Notes under the pieces: generated by a model
Databases searched by the model: none
The model's input: only the letters and a program-made list of their open reading frames with translations
What the model was told of the DNA's origin: nothing
Translations under genes and position numbers: made by a program
Shown here: piece after piece, positions 1 through 8,814 of the stretch
Layout of the letters: the number at the start of each line of letters is the position of its first letter
How positions within the stretch are numbered: the stretch's first letter is position 1
Source: Chloroflexota bacterium
Lineage (GTDB): Bacteria; Chloroflexota; Anaerolineae; Anaerolineales; UBA11579
Assembly (NCBI GenBank): GCA_016191875.1
Contig: JACPVG010000029.1
Coordinates: forward strand, 186,001 to 250,000
Direction: 5' to 3'
Length of the DNA stretch: 64,000 nucleotides

Positions 1-792
1 ACGGTGGAATACGGCGATTCGTTGTTCAGCATCGCCCAGACTTTCCGCATCCAGCCCGAATCGCTTCTATGGGCCAATGAAGAAGTCCTTGGCGGCCGGC
101 CGGATCTCCTCGAACCCGGCATGCATTTGAACGTGCCGCCAACCGACGGGGTTTACTATCGCTGGCGCGAAGGCGATACCCTGGAGGCTGTGGCCGAGAA
201 GTTCTCAGCCGAGGCGGCGGCCATAATCGACTGGCCGGGCAATCCAATCGCCGATCTCACCAACCCCAGCATTCCACCAGGTGTCTGGGTGATGATCCCG
301 GGCGGGATAGGTGAGTTCCAGCAATGGGTGTTCCCGGATATCGCCAGCGCGGGGCAAGGGGTTTCCAATGAACTCCTGGGAGCCGGGGCGTGCAGCGGCG
401 ACTTCCCCGCAGGGAATGGCAGCGGCATATTTGTCTGGCCGTCGCCGATTCATAGCGTGGTTGGCAACGACTACTGGGACGGCCATCGGGCGCTGGACAT
501 CGCATCCGGCGAGGGTATTGGCGTCTATGCCGCAGACAATGGAGTGGTGCTGTTTTCCGGCTGGGCAACGGGCGGCTATGGGTATATGGTGTACATCGAC
601 CACGGCAACGGCTACAGCACCCTGTATGCCCACCTGAGCCAGGTTAGTGCCCAATGCGGCCAACTGGCCGCGAAGGGGCAGGTGATCGGCACCGGCGGCA
701 GCACCGGGAATTCCAGCGGGCCGCACCTGCATTTCGAGGTCAGGTTCCAGGGTGGTTTCCTCAACCCCTGGCAGGTGCTGCCGCCGCCATGA
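1..792 (+). CDS. LysM/M23 peptidoglycan endopeptidase (5' partial)
   Basis: The reading frame is already open at base 1, so the N-terminus (probably a signal peptide and more LysM sequence) lies outside the window. The visible part begins inside one LysM repeat and has a second at about residues 50-100. A C-terminal M23 (LytM/peptidase family) domain covers about residues 140-258. The zinc ligands expected for M23 are present: an H-x3-D motif (GHRALD) and the HLHFE motif. It should cut peptide cross-links of peptidoglycan outside the membrane. The next gene also carries a LysM-like module, which suggests a cell-wall setting. Confidence 0.9.
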   Translation, partial: TVEYGDSLFSIAQTFRIQPESLLWANEEVLGGRPDLLEPGMHLNVPPTDGVYYRWREGDTLEAVAEKFSAEAAAIIDWPGNPIADLTNPSIPPGVWVMIPGGIGEFQQWVFPDIASAGQGVSNELLGAGACSGDFPAGNGSGIFVWPSPIHSVVGNDYWDGHRALDIASGEGIGVYAADNGVVLFSGWATGGYGYMVYIDHGNGYSTLYAHLSQVSAQCGQLAAKGQVIGTGGSTGNSSGPHLHFEVRFQGGFLNPWQVLPPP

Positions 793-872
793 GTGTTTCG
801 GGCACGCCCTTTTGGTAAGAATACGTGTGCGGGCGAGCGAAGAATAGCCGTTGGCTTTCAGGCGGGTTCAAG

Positions 873-901
873 TTGACAAAACATTTCCGCCCGACTATAG
901 T
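873..901 (+). promoter_or_regulatory. sigma70-type promoter for the C39 peptidase gene
   Basis: TTGACA at 873-878 and TATAGT at 896-901 are separated by 17 bases. The start codon follows at 937 with GGAGG at 924-928. Confidence 0.75.
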
Positions 902-936
902 TTCCAAAAGCCCTAACCACCCCGGAGGCGACCGAA

Positions 937-1926
937 ATGGGCGTGCTCATCCCCAGTATTCCCTATAAATCGCAGATTGACCCGGATGCCAGCGATTTCC
1001 GCAATGATTGCGGCCCTGCCTGCCTGGCGATGGTCTTGAATGCTTTCAACGTCGAGGTTTCGACCAATGCGGTGTACCGCAAAACCGGCGCCAAGGCGAA
1101 CGGATTTGTCAGCGTCAGCCAACTCATGCGCGCCGCCCAGGCCTACGGCGTGCCGTTTGACTACTTCTCGGGCTGGAACGTTGAGAAGCTGAAAGCGGCT
1201 GTCAAACAGGGGAAGGCGGTCATCCCTCTGGTTCATTATGGCAGCTGGTCCAGCACGGGCAAGACGCAGTCAAATTTCACCGGCCCGCATTTCGTAGTCG
1301 CGCTTGGCTATGATGACCAGCATCTTTATGTCCACGACCCGCTCTGGTGGGGCAGCCGTCGGAAGGAGGGCGAACGGAAACGCTGGACGTACAAAGAGTT
1401 TACGAAGGCCTGGAGCGAGTGCAGCAAGGACGGCAACCGCAACTTCTCAGGAATTGTATGCACGCGCACACTTTCCACTGACGCCTGGGGACAGGATGTC
1501 CCGGTGGGCCAGCCGACGGAGCCTCCACCGCCCCCACCGTTTCAGGTGGATCCTGTCACGCAACTGCGGCTGAAGGCGTGGGCGGCCTATCACAAGATCC
1601 CGTTGCCTGAGATCAACAATCCAGCCGTCGCCAGCGCCTATATGACGGCCATGGGAACCTGGGGGCTGCGCGTGGCCGTTCATCACGTTGAGGAAAGCGA
1701 CACGCTTGGTCTGATCGCCCTACGCTATTATGACGACCCGCTGAAGTGGGATGTGGTGATGTACTTCAATGGTCTGGCACCCGGGGATACGATCTACGAC
1801 AACGACGTCCTGATCATCCCGGAGCCGCTTGAGAAACCCAAATCCATCGCGACCGCCGACGTGCCGCAGGGCGGCACATTCACCCCCGGCACCGGGCTTA
1901 CGGAAGAGAACCCCCAGCCAGCCTGA
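937..1926 (+). CDS. C39-like cysteine peptidase with C-terminal LysM-like domain
   Basis: Residues about 5-170 form a papain-fold C39-like domain. The catalytic cysteine sits in NDCGPACLAM and the histidine in GPHFVVALGYDD, followed by a conserved HDP. A Pro-rich linker at about 185-195 leads to a helical stretch and then a LysM-like segment (about 245-300) with the DTLGLIALRYY and NDVLIIPEP hallmarks. No signal peptide is visible at this start, which is fixed by GGAGG eight bases upstream, so export would need another route. The LysM module suggests a wall-related role. The substrate is unknown. Confidence 0.8.
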   Translation: MGVLIPSIPYKSQIDPDASDFRNDCGPACLAMVLNAFNVEVSTNAVYRKTGAKANGFVSVSQLMRAAQAYGVPFDYFSGWNVEKLKAAVKQGKAVIPLVHYGSWSSTGKTQSNFTGPHFVVALGYDDQHLYVHDPLWWGSRRKEGERKRWTYKEFTKAWSECSKDGNRNFSGIVCTRTLSTDAWGQDVPVGQPTEPPPPPPFQVDPVTQLRLKAWAAYHKIPLPEINNPAVASAYMTAMGTWGLRVAVHHVEESDTLGLIALRYYDDPLKWDVVMYFNGLAPGDTIYDNDVLIIPEPLEKPKSIATADVPQGGTFTPGTGLTEENPQPA

Positions 1927-1974
1927 AAGCCCCGCGTTCGCCAGCCGTACTGGCCCCAAGACTGGAATCCTTTG

Positions 1975-2002
1975 AACGAGGCCCCGCATGCGCGGCCTCG
2001 TT
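1975..2002 (+). terminator. hairpin after the C39 peptidase gene
   Basis: Nine-base stem AACGAGGCC at 1975-1983 pairs with GGCCTCGTT at 1994-2002. The T-run is short, so this is a moderate terminator call. Confidence 0.5.
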
Positions 2003-2076
2003 GTATCACAAGCCATGGACTCCCTTGTACTTGTCTTTGAGAAAGTCCAGAAACGGCTGGATGAGCGGGTAAAGGA

Positions 2077-2106
2077 TTGCCATAGCGTGAGCGACTCCTG
2101 TATCAT
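2077..2106 (+). promoter_or_regulatory. candidate promoter for glgC
   Basis: TTGCCA at 2077-2082 and TATCAT at 2101-2106 with an 18-base spacer. The glgC start is 40 bases further on. Confidence 0.45.
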
Positions 2107-2145
2107 GGTGGTGAGCGTGTACGACCGGACTGGAGAATAGCGCCA

Positions 2146-3405
2146 ATGCCATCGACCAATGAAATCCTCGGGTTGATCCTCGGCGGGGGACGCGGCGCGC
2201 GTCTTTATCCGCTGACCAAGCTGCGGGCCAAGCCGGCTGTGCCAATCGCCGGCAAGTACCGGCTGATCGACATCCCCATCAGCAACTGCATCAACGCCGG
2301 AATCCACAAGATCGCCGTGTTGACGCAGTTCAAATCCGTCTCGCTGCATCGCCATATCGCTCAGGCGTACGCATTCGACGCGTTCAACCGCGGCTGGGTG
2401 CAGATCCTGGCTGCCGAGCAGCGCAGCGGCGACCCGGAATGGTACCAGGGCACGGCTGACGCGGTGCGCAAACAATTGCTGGAGATACGGGCGGCCGACA
2501 CCGCCTACACCCTGGTGCTGGCCGGGGACCACCTGTACCGCATGGATTATGATGAACTGGCCGCTTACCATTGGGAGAACAACGCTGAGATCACCGTCGC
2601 CGTCCAGCCTGTGCTCCGCAGCGAAGCCGCGCGCTTCGGCCTGCTCAAGACCGAGGCGGATGGCCGCATCTCTGAGTTTGCCGAGAAGCCCCAGGACCCG
2701 GCGGTCCTGGAGCGCTTCGTGAGCCGGGATGATGAGGCCCGGCCTTTTCTGGGTTCGATGGGAATTTACCTGTTCAATACTGAAGTGCTGGTCGACTTGC
2801 TGGAGAGCACTACCGATACCGACTTTGGCGGCGAGGTCATCCCGCACGCGATCAACACCCGCCGGGTCTTTGGCTATCATTTTGAGGGCTACTGGGAAGA
2901 CATCGGGACAATACGCTCATTCTATGACACCAACCTGCGCCTGACCCGGCCGGATACTCCCTTCAAATTCAATGACCCTGAAGATCCAATCTACACGCGC
3001 GCAAGGTTTCTGCCCGGTTCCATTGTGGCCGGTGCCATGCTGGAGAATGTCCTGATGGCAGATGGCTGCACCATCGGCCGGGCTGAAATCCACGATTCGG
3101 TTGTGGGGCTGCGCAGCTGCATCGCCGATGGCGCCAGGATCACCCGCAGCATCATCATGGGGGCAGACTACTATGACAACCCGGAAGCGCGGGCACAGGG
3201 CGAAGGTATCCCACTTGGGATCGGGGAGAATTGCCAGATCGAGGGAGCCATCATCGACAAGAACGTGCGCGCCGGGGGGGGTGTGGTGATACGGGCATTC
3301 CCGCTGGGCACGGAATTGGATGCCGGCGATTGGGCGGTGCAGGACGGAATCGTGGTGGTCGCCAAGGGCACCGTTCTCCAGCCGGGCGCCTATATTGGCC
3401 CGTGA
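2146..3405 (+). CDS. glgC: glucose-1-phosphate adenylyltransferase
   Basis: It makes ADP-glucose from ATP and glucose-1-phosphate, the committed step of glycogen synthesis. The nucleotidyltransferase signature GGGRGARLYPLT is at residues 13-24, followed by the K-PAVPIAGKYRLID sugar-nucleotide site and, near residues 130-140, the LAGDHLYRMDY catalytic motif. The C-terminal third has the left-handed beta-helix expected of this family. Its 419 residues match usual GlgC length. No other glycogen gene is adjacent, so it appears monocistronic. GGAGA lies 10 bases before the ATG. Confidence 0.95.
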   Translation: MPSTNEILGLILGGGRGARLYPLTKLRAKPAVPIAGKYRLIDIPISNCINAGIHKIAVLTQFKSVSLHRHIAQAYAFDAFNRGWVQILAAEQRSGDPEWYQGTADAVRKQLLEIRAADTAYTLVLAGDHLYRMDYDELAAYHWENNAEITVAVQPVLRSEAARFGLLKTEADGRISEFAEKPQDPAVLERFVSRDDEARPFLGSMGIYLFNTEVLVDLLESTTDTDFGGEVIPHAINTRRVFGYHFEGYWEDIGTIRSFYDTNLRLTRPDTPFKFNDPEDPIYTRARFLPGSIVAGAMLENVLMADGCTIGRAEIHDSVVGLRSCIADGARITRSIIMGADYYDNPEARAQGEGIPLGIGENCQIEGAIIDKNVRAGGGVVIRAFPLGTELDAGDWAVQDGIVVVAKGTVLQPGAYIGP

Positions 3406-3464
3406 GGGACGGGATAATGGTAAACTGACGGCGACAAACCGCTTTTCAGCCTGAGGAGAATATT

Positions 3465-4055
3465 ATGCAATACCCCTTGTCGATGTCTTTCAAAGTTGTG
3501 ACGCTCGTTCCCCAGATCTACATCGCGGACGCGAGCGGAAAGATGATGTTCTACGTCCGGCAGAAGCTGTTCAAGTTGAAGGAGGCCATCACTGTTTTTG
3601 CTGACGATACTCAACAGCAGCCGCTGTACAAGATCGGCGCGGACCGCATCATCGATTTCTCGGCGCGTTACAACTTCTCCGATCTGGCCGGCAACCCGCT
3701 GGGCTCGATCAAACGCAAGGGGATGCGCTCGTTGTGGCAAGCGCATTACGAAATCTATGATGGGGGAGGGGAGACGCCGAAATATACGATCCGCGAAGAA
3801 AACCCCTGGATCCGGGTGGCCGATTCCTGCCTGGAGCAGATTCCGCTCGTAGGGTTGTTTGCGGGGTATTTCCTGAATCCCTCATATCTCGTCACTCGCT
3901 CGGATGGGCAGGGCGTTATGCGCCTGACCAAGCAACCGGCCTTCTTTGAGGGCAAGTTTAAGATCGACCGCCTCATCGAAATCGATGAGCTCGAGGCAAA
4001 CCGGCTTCTGCTCGGACTCATGATCATGACGTTGTTGGAACGAACCCGCGGATAG
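3465..4055 (+). CDS. LURP-one-related (Tubby-like C-terminal) protein
   Basis: A 196-residue protein of the LURP-one/scramblase-like fold. It has alternating beta strands such as YIADASGKMMFYVRQKLFKLKE and a final hydrophobic helix (about 180-192, LLLGLMIMTLL), as expected for the Tubby-type 12-strand barrel around a central helix. The family role in bacteria is unknown; membrane-lipid association is only an inference from eukaryotic scramblase relatives. GAGGAGA stands nine bases before the ATG. A strong terminator follows. Confidence 0.75.
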   Translation: MQYPLSMSFKVVTLVPQIYIADASGKMMFYVRQKLFKLKEAITVFADDTQQQPLYKIGADRIIDFSARYNFSDLAGNPLGSIKRKGMRSLWQAHYEIYDGGGETPKYTIREENPWIRVADSCLEQIPLVGLFAGYFLNPSYLVTRSDGQGVMRLTKQPAFFEGKFKIDRLIEIDELEANRLLLGLMIMTLLERTRG

Positions 4056-4063
4056 TTCAAGCG

Positions 4064-4097
4064 AACCGGCCCGGCAGTATTGCCGGGCCGGTTTTCA
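4064..4097 (+). terminator. intrinsic terminator, probably bidirectional
   Basis: Thirteen-base perfect stem (4064-4076 with 4081-4093), GTAT loop, then TTTT. It sits between convergent genes and could serve both strands. Confidence 0.85.
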
Positions 4098-5291
4098 TTT
4101 TCGTCTGACATCGCCGTCTGTCTTGAAGAAACGCGCTTCTTCGTGGTCCATCGGGCCCGGCTTGCGCCAGGCGAAGCGGGCGGCGAAGTGGTTCTCCCGG
4201 CCTTCGGCCACATCCGCGGTGATCTTCCCCAGAACCGGGGCAAACTTGAATCCGTGGCCGCTTCCGCCCGCGCATATCAGCAGACCTTCGCGCTGAGGGT
4301 CGAAATCGATCCAGAAGTTCCCGTCCCAGGTGTCACAGTACAGGCATAAGCGCTCGAACAACTTCGGTGCGTCCACGAGAGCCGGGAAGGTGTCACGGAA
4401 GAAGGCGCGGAATTTATCTTCGGTCCCATCAGGAATCCGGCGCGGCGCATGAGGGTCCACGCGCCAGCCGGGGCCGTGATTGGCCACCTTGAGCGTGCCG
4501 TCGTCTTTGGCAGGGAAGCCATACCAGCCGGTGTTGGCGATATCGGCGTTCCAGACCGGAAAACCTGGCGGCTGGAAATTGGCAAGATCGGGAACTTTGA
4601 AGTGAAAGACTGGCTGGCCGGTGGCCCACATTGCGTCGGACAGATGCGGTAGGAGTGCGGGCGTCCATGCTCCGGCGGCCATCAGGACGATATCGCCCTG
4701 GAACCGCTCCCGGGATTGTGCCGCGAAACCGCTGACGCGCGAGCCGGATTCGAGGAGATGCTGAAAGCGGACGCCTTCGTGTAGCACGACACCCGCCGCC
4801 TGGCATTCGCGAATCAGCCAATGCACGACTTCGCCACTTTCTGCCCAGCCGGCGCGCGGGTTGAAGTAGCCCTGCGGGTAGTTCTCCGCCTTCCAGGCCG
4901 GGTAGCGGACGGCTAATGTTTCTTGATCGATCGGCTCGACGGGCAGACCACGCCGCAGCGCAACCTGGTAGCTATCGTACTCAAAGCCGCCGGGTTTCCA
5001 GTTGTCGCGCGAGAGCATCAGGAAGCCGGTCTGGTGCCACAGCGGCCGCTCAAAGCGCGTGTTCCATTCATCCCAGCCCTCAAAGGCCGCGAGCATCAAA
5101 TCCCAGTAGAACTTATCGTTGCCGTAATCCATCCTCAGGACCTTGCTGATGTCGGTCGAGGCGGCATCCGGGTGAGGCAGCGGGCCGGGGTCAAACAGGT
5201 GCACGGCGTGGCCGCGCTGCCGGAGTTCCAGCGCGGCGGTCGCTCCATAGACGCCCGCGCCCAATACCAGGATGGTTTTGATCTCTTGCAA
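4095..5291 (-). CDS. FAD-dependent oxidoreductase, sarcosine oxidase-like (DAO family)
   Basis: The N-terminal Rossmann motif VLGAGVYGATAALELRQRG binds FAD. The C-terminal segment with AGGSGHGFKFAPVLG is the second FAD-contact motif of monomeric sarcosine oxidase and N-methyltryptophan oxidase relatives. A cysteine in LCLYCDTWDG lies where that group attaches FAD covalently, so a covalent flavin is plausible. At 398 residues the length is typical. The substrate is probably an N-methylated or secondary amine, but no pathway partner is adjacent. The stop codon abuts the shared terminator. Confidence 0.8.
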   Translation of the reverse strand: MQEIKTILVLGAGVYGATAALELRQRGHAVHLFDPGPLPHPDAASTDISKVLRMDYGNDKFYWDLMLAAFEGWDEWNTRFERPLWHQTGFLMLSRDNWKPGGFEYDSYQVALRRGLPVEPIDQETLAVRYPAWKAENYPQGYFNPRAGWAESGEVVHWLIRECQAAGVVLHEGVRFQHLLESGSRVSGFAAQSRERFQGDIVLMAAGAWTPALLPHLSDAMWATGQPVFHFKVPDLANFQPPGFPVWNADIANTGWYGFPAKDDGTLKVANHGPGWRVDPHAPRRIPDGTEDKFRAFFRDTFPALVDAPKLFERLCLYCDTWDGNFWIDFDPQREGLLICAGGSGHGFKFAPVLGKITADVAEGRENHFAARFAWRKPGPMDHEEARFFKTDGDVRRK

Positions 5292-5350
5292 GTCGTCCTC
5301 CGAATGGCGTTTCCCAGATCGTATCTGCCCGCTGGGGCGGGACCGAGACG

Positions 5351-5851
5351 CTACTTGAACACTTTTTCCCCGGCGGGGATGGCGACGTTCAACCGGTTCT
5401 CTCTGGGCGGAATAGGGCAGGAATACAGGTCATTGTAAGCACAGTAAGGGTTGTAGGCCAGGTTGAAATCGATTTCCAATCTGCCATCGGACAGGGTGTC
5501 CGGGTCCAGATAGCGGCCCGCCCCGTAGGTTTCAACACCGGCCTGGGCATCCACGAACGGGAGAAAAAAGCCGTGCCGGCTCTGGTAGACCGTCAGCTCG
5601 GCGGACTGGCCAGCCACCTGAAAATGTATCTTTCCGAAACGCGTGTACGTCTGTAAGTCGCCGGTGGAAGTCAGCATCTGGATGGATGCTTTGTCTTCGA
5701 ACTCTTCGATATCCAGTTCGAAGCGCAGATCCGGGTTTTCGTCGTAGTAAAGCAGTCCGGTGAATTCAGCGCGTTGCTCGGGCGTCAGCGGGCTGTGCGA
5801 ATCATGTTTGAAGAAATGGTCTTTTTCCTGGCGAAAATGCGAAAGGTTCAT
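5351..5851 (-). CDS. DUF1684 family protein
   Basis: A 166-residue soluble protein with the family's closing block of Cys, Asn and Tyr residues (DFNLAYNPYCAYNDLYSCPIPP) followed by the LNVAIPAGEKVF end. The function of DUF1684 is not established. The start at 5851 is chosen because AGGAGA precedes it by four to five bases; a longer frame up to 5926 has no ribosome site. It lies upstream of the flavoenzyme gene on the same strand and may be co-transcribed with it. Confidence 0.75.
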   Translation of the reverse strand: MNLSHFRQEKDHFFKHDSHSPLTPEQRAEFTGLLYYDENPDLRFELDIEEFEDKASIQMLTSTGDLQTYTRFGKIHFQVAGQSAELTVYQSRHGFFLPFVDAQAGVETYGAGRYLDPDTLSDGRLEIDFNLAYNPYCAYNDLYSCPIPPRENRLNVAIPAGEKVFK

Positions 5852-5973
5852 TGAGTCTCCTTGATGGCGAGATGGTCGAACTGATATTACCTGGTCGACT
5901 GCCGATGGAGATTCCTTACGGGACACTCTTCAGACCGCCTGAGAGGGAACCAAACCGGGCGAGGGGGTGTAAT

Positions 5974-5979
5974 TATAAT
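5974..5979 (+). promoter_or_regulatory. -10 box of a leaderless promoter (ECF sigma gene)
   Basis: A perfect TATAAT lies six bases before the ATG at 5986. This would place the transcription start on or next to the start codon. There is no ribosome site in between. Confidence 0.6.
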
Positions 5980-5985
5980 CAGACC

Positions 5986-6570
5986 ATGGTCATCGATGCG
6001 CGCACCGAAGAGCAGCGCACCATCGCCCGCGCCCGGAACGGAGACGCGGCTGCCTGGCAGGCGCTGGTGGAGACGGAACTGGAGCCGGCCTTCCGCCTGG
6101 CCTATTTGACGCTGGGTGATGCCGCCGAGGCCCAGGATGCCGTGCAGGAGGCGCTCATCCGGGCGTGGCGCGGGCTGCGGCGGTTCGATCCGGCGCGCCC
6201 GTTCCGACCGTGGTGGTTGCGCATCGTGCTCAATTCAGCCCGCAACCGCCGCCGTTCCCTGGGGCGCTACATGTCAGCCCTCCAGCGGGTGGAGGTGCCG
6301 CAAGCGGCGACCTCGCCAGAAGACCGGGCAGCTCAGGGCCAACTGACCGAAGCGTTCCGGCTGGCATTGAAAAGTCTCAATCGGAACCATCGCGAAGTGA
6401 TCCTGCTGCGCTATTACCTTGATGTGTCGGTGGTGGATTGCGCTGAAATCCTGGTTGTGCCGCCGGGTACGGTCAAGTCGCGCCTGAACCGGGGCCTGGC
6501 CGCGCTTGAAAAACGCCTGAAAGAGCATTTCCCGCATGTGACAAAGGAATGGGCCGATGAACAAACCTGA
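5986..6570 (+). CDS. ECF RNA polymerase sigma factor
   Basis: A 194-residue ECF sigma. Region 2 spans about residues 20-85 with the DAEDAVQEA-like helix (AEAQDAVQEALIRAW) and the WWLRIVLNSARNRRR -10 recognition helix. Region 4 spans about 125-180 with NHREVILLRYYLD and the GTVKSRLNRGLAALEKRL helix-turn-helix. The start at 5986 is chosen over longer frames because the sigma2 fold begins just after it. The next gene overlaps by 14 bases and looks like its membrane anti-sigma partner. Confidence 0.9.
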   Translation: MVIDARTEEQRTIARARNGDAAAWQALVETELEPAFRLAYLTLGDAAEAQDAVQEALIRAWRGLRRFDPARPFRPWWLRIVLNSARNRRRSLGRYMSALQRVEVPQAATSPEDRAAQGQLTEAFRLALKSLNRNHREVILLRYYLDVSVVDCAEILVVPPGTVKSRLNRGLAALEKRLKEHFPHVTKEWADEQT

Positions 6571-7279
6571 AGCATTCGAGGCGCTGGTGAGCCGGGCGGC
6601 GCGAAATCTGGTTTACCCGCCCACGCCAACCTTTGACCTGACCGTTTCTCAGCACTCCCCACGAATGGCGTTCCTGCGTCCGGCAATCGCGCTGGCGGCG
6701 CTGGCACTGGCGTTGCTGGCTGTCCCGCCTGTGCGGGCGCGTCTGTTCGATATCCTCAGGTTGGGCGGAGTACGAATACTGCTCGAGCCCGGAGAGGGTC
6801 AGGAAACTCAACAGCCCTTCGAGCCAGTGGACCTCCTCTCGGGTCAGAGCCTGAGCGGCCGCACTACACTGGCGGCCGCACGGCAGGACGCGCCATTTGC
6901 CATTCCCCTGCCTGCCTATCCGGCCGGGCTGGAGGAACCGGCGGCGGTCTATCTCCAGGATATCGGAACCGGGCCATTCGTCATCCTGGTCTGGCCCAGC
7001 GTCGAAGATGCTCAACGCGTCGGTTTCGTGCTGTACATCCTGGGGCCGGGAACGGAGATCAGTAAGGGCCCATTGGAGGCCGTCCAACATACCCTGGTCG
7101 GCGGGGAAGCGGCGATCTGGACGGAAGGCCTGTATCTTGTGGATGTGCAGGGCTTCCACCAGCCTGTTCGGCTGGTGGAAGGCGGCGCGCTGATCTGGAC
7201 GCTGGGCGACCTGACCCTGCGGTTGGAAGGCGCAGGGTCGCTCGAAGAGGCAGTTCGAATCGCTGAATCGATTCGATGA
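6557..7279 (+). CDS. membrane protein, probable anti-sigma partner
   Basis: A short cytosolic N-terminus (about 36 residues) is followed by a transmembrane helix (about 38-57, LRPAIALAALALALLAV) and an extracellular domain of about 180 residues. It overlaps the ECF gene by 14 bases, the usual arrangement for a sigma/anti-sigma pair. The outer domain contains beta-rich repeats (VFVILVWPS, AAIWTEGLYLVDV) that could sense a surface signal. No HCC zinc motif is seen, so this is not a ZAS-type anti-sigma. The function is inferred from position. Confidence 0.65.
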   Translation: MNKPEAFEALVSRAARNLVYPPTPTFDLTVSQHSPRMAFLRPAIALAALALALLAVPPVRARLFDILRLGGVRILLEPGEGQETQQPFEPVDLLSGQSLSGRTTLAAARQDAPFAIPLPAYPAGLEEPAAVYLQDIGTGPFVILVWPSVEDAQRVGFVLYILGPGTEISKGPLEAVQHTLVGGEAAIWTEGLYLVDVQGFHQPVRLVEGGALIWTLGDLTLRLEGAGSLEEAVRIAESIR

Positions 7280-7288
7280 AAGAGCGGT

Positions 7289-7939
7289 TCAGCTCCTCCG
7301 TCTACGGAAACCGCGCAACAACAGCCAAAGGCCCACCAACAGGATGCTTGCCGGCCAGATGAGGCCCGATGCCCGCGGGTCCTGGTTGAATCCCAGCCAC
7401 AAGCCAAACGCGAGTAAGACGAAGGCCGGGATGATCGCCCATTGGAGGCGGCCATAGGGCGTGGGAAGCAGCCAGAGAACAAGAAACGTAAGGCCGAGGC
7501 CGACAAAGAAGATCCCGTCCGTGGAGAAACCGCCAGGAGGGAACGCCTCTGCGGCGGAGACGATTCCGAGCGTGATGAGCAACCCCCCGGGGATGAGCGC
7601 CCACCAATTCGTGCGATTGAAGAGGTAGACGAGGACGAATGCCAGCCCGGCGCTGCCCAGCGCCACCAGCCCGGAGAATCTCAGAGCGACCTCGGGCAGG
7701 AACAGCTCCATGAAGTTGGCGGCGGACAGACCAAGCAGGGCCAGGCCGGGAATAAACCACCACCACTGGTTGCGGCTTCTGAGCGCCAGGCCGGTGAAGA
7801 GGATGCCTGACAACCCCAGGGCAATGCCCCAGATGGCATTACCGACCGTCCCGGAAACCAGCCCCAGAGTCTGGAGCAGCAACAGACCGCCGAGCAGCAC
7901 CAGGAGCCCTCCAATTGCGGCACGTGAGAGTCTAATCAT
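7289..7939 (-). CDS. polytopic membrane protein of unknown function
   Basis: A protein of 216 residues with about eight hydrophobic helices. The first (GGLLVLLGGLLLLQTLG) resembles the small LiaF/DUF5668-like membrane proteins common in these genomes. It ends in a basic RGFRRRRS tail, probably cytosolic. The start is fixed by AGGAGG just upstream (7942-7949). The gene converges with the anti-sigma gene, leaving nine bases between stops. No enzyme motif is visible. Confidence 0.7.
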   Translation of the reverse strand: MIRLSRAAIGGLLVLLGGLLLLQTLGLVSGTVGNAIWGIALGLSGILFTGLALRSRNQWWWFIPGLALLGLSAANFMELFLPEVALRFSGLVALGSAGLAFVLVYLFNRTNWWALIPGGLLITLGIVSAAEAFPPGGFSTDGIFFVGLGLTFLVLWLLPTPYGRLQWAIIPAFVLLAFGLWLGFNQDPRASGLIWPASILLVGLWLLLRGFRRRRS

Positions 7940-7961
7940 AGGTCCTCCTTGACCATCTGTT

Positions 7962-8711
7962 TTATGGAACCTGCCCGGCCGCATAAAAGGTCGGGACGAA
8001 TAATACTCGTTCTCCAGTCGACCAGGCCTTCCGGTCCAGCGATTCGAGGACGTCAAGCGTGGCGGCCTGCATATGGGGCGCGAGATCTGCGCGTAACACC
8101 GCCCATTCCATGTCCACTTCCTCAGGCGCGGCCAGTCCGCGCCGTTCACTGCCCAGGACACCCCATTGCACCGAGGCAAGCCCAGCCTCGGCGAACAGGC
8201 CGGGGAGGACACGCCCGAGGGTAGGGTTGGCCCCCTGGCTTATGAGGGATTCGCGCTGCGCCGCGCCCAGCGCCTCAAGCCCGGCCGGGCTGTCCAGCCG
8301 GCCGCCGTAATCTGGCTCGGAGAATGCAAACACCCAGCCCCCGGAGCGAGTGACCCGGCGCATTTCGGCCAGTACCTGCCGGGGCTGGCCGACCCACAGC
8401 AGGAGGTAGTGGCAGAAGGCAGCCTCGACCGACCCGGTGGCAATCGGCAGAAGGTGAGCATCTGCGGCGGCCAGATGCGCTCCGGGCAGAAGCTCTCTGG
8501 CAAAGCCCAACCTTGCCAGGTCGAGGTCGATGCCAGTCAATACGAATCCGGTGGGCAGGTCCGAAAGAGCCGCGCCCGTTCCGCAGCCGACCTCCAACAC
8601 GCGCGCACCTGGCGTCAGGCCTGCCTGCTTGAGCAGGTAGTGGCGCAATGTATGCGACCAGCCAGCCTGCTGAACGAACCTGGCGTGCCATTTCTCAATC
8701 GAAAGGGACAT
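7962..8711 (-). CDS. class I SAM-dependent methyltransferase
   Basis: Methyltransf_11-type Rossmann methyltransferase of 249 residues. Motif I is VLEVGCGTGAAL (about residues 38-49), motif II has the acidic ribose contact GIDLDL, and a motif near 80-90 is ADAHLLPIATGSVEAAF. The substrate is not recognisable. A TATAAT box six bases before the ATG suggests a leaderless transcript. The membrane-protein gene follows downstream on the same strand after a 22-base gap. Confidence 0.85.
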   Translation of the reverse strand: MSLSIEKWHARFVQQAGWSHTLRHYLLKQAGLTPGARVLEVGCGTGAALSDLPTGFVLTGIDLDLARLGFARELLPGAHLAAADAHLLPIATGSVEAAFCHYLLLWVGQPRQVLAEMRRVTRSGGWVFAFSEPDYGGRLDSPAGLEALGAAQRESLISQGANPTLGRVLPGLFAEAGLASVQWGVLGSERRGLAAPEEVDMEWAVLRADLAPHMQAATLDVLESLDRKAWSTGERVLFVPTFYAAGQVP

Positions 8712-8717
8712 GCTGCG

Positions 8718-8723
8718 ATTATA
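8718..8723 (-). promoter_or_regulatory. -10 box of a leaderless promoter (methyltransferase)
   Basis: TATAAT on the minus strand, six bases before the ATG at 8711. No Shine-Dalgarno sequence intervenes. Confidence 0.6.
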
Positions 8724-8814
8724 TACGCAGGCTTACTTGAGCTGGTTGCGCACCCTGGGATTGGCCCCAAAACAATTCAATAGGATGGCGGGAAAAGAAT
8801 CTGAATGCGGGGGC

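Noticed and set aside
1720-2880. A 386-codon minus-strand frame.
   Set aside because: It crosses glgC and the end of the C39 gene antisense and has no recognisable domain.
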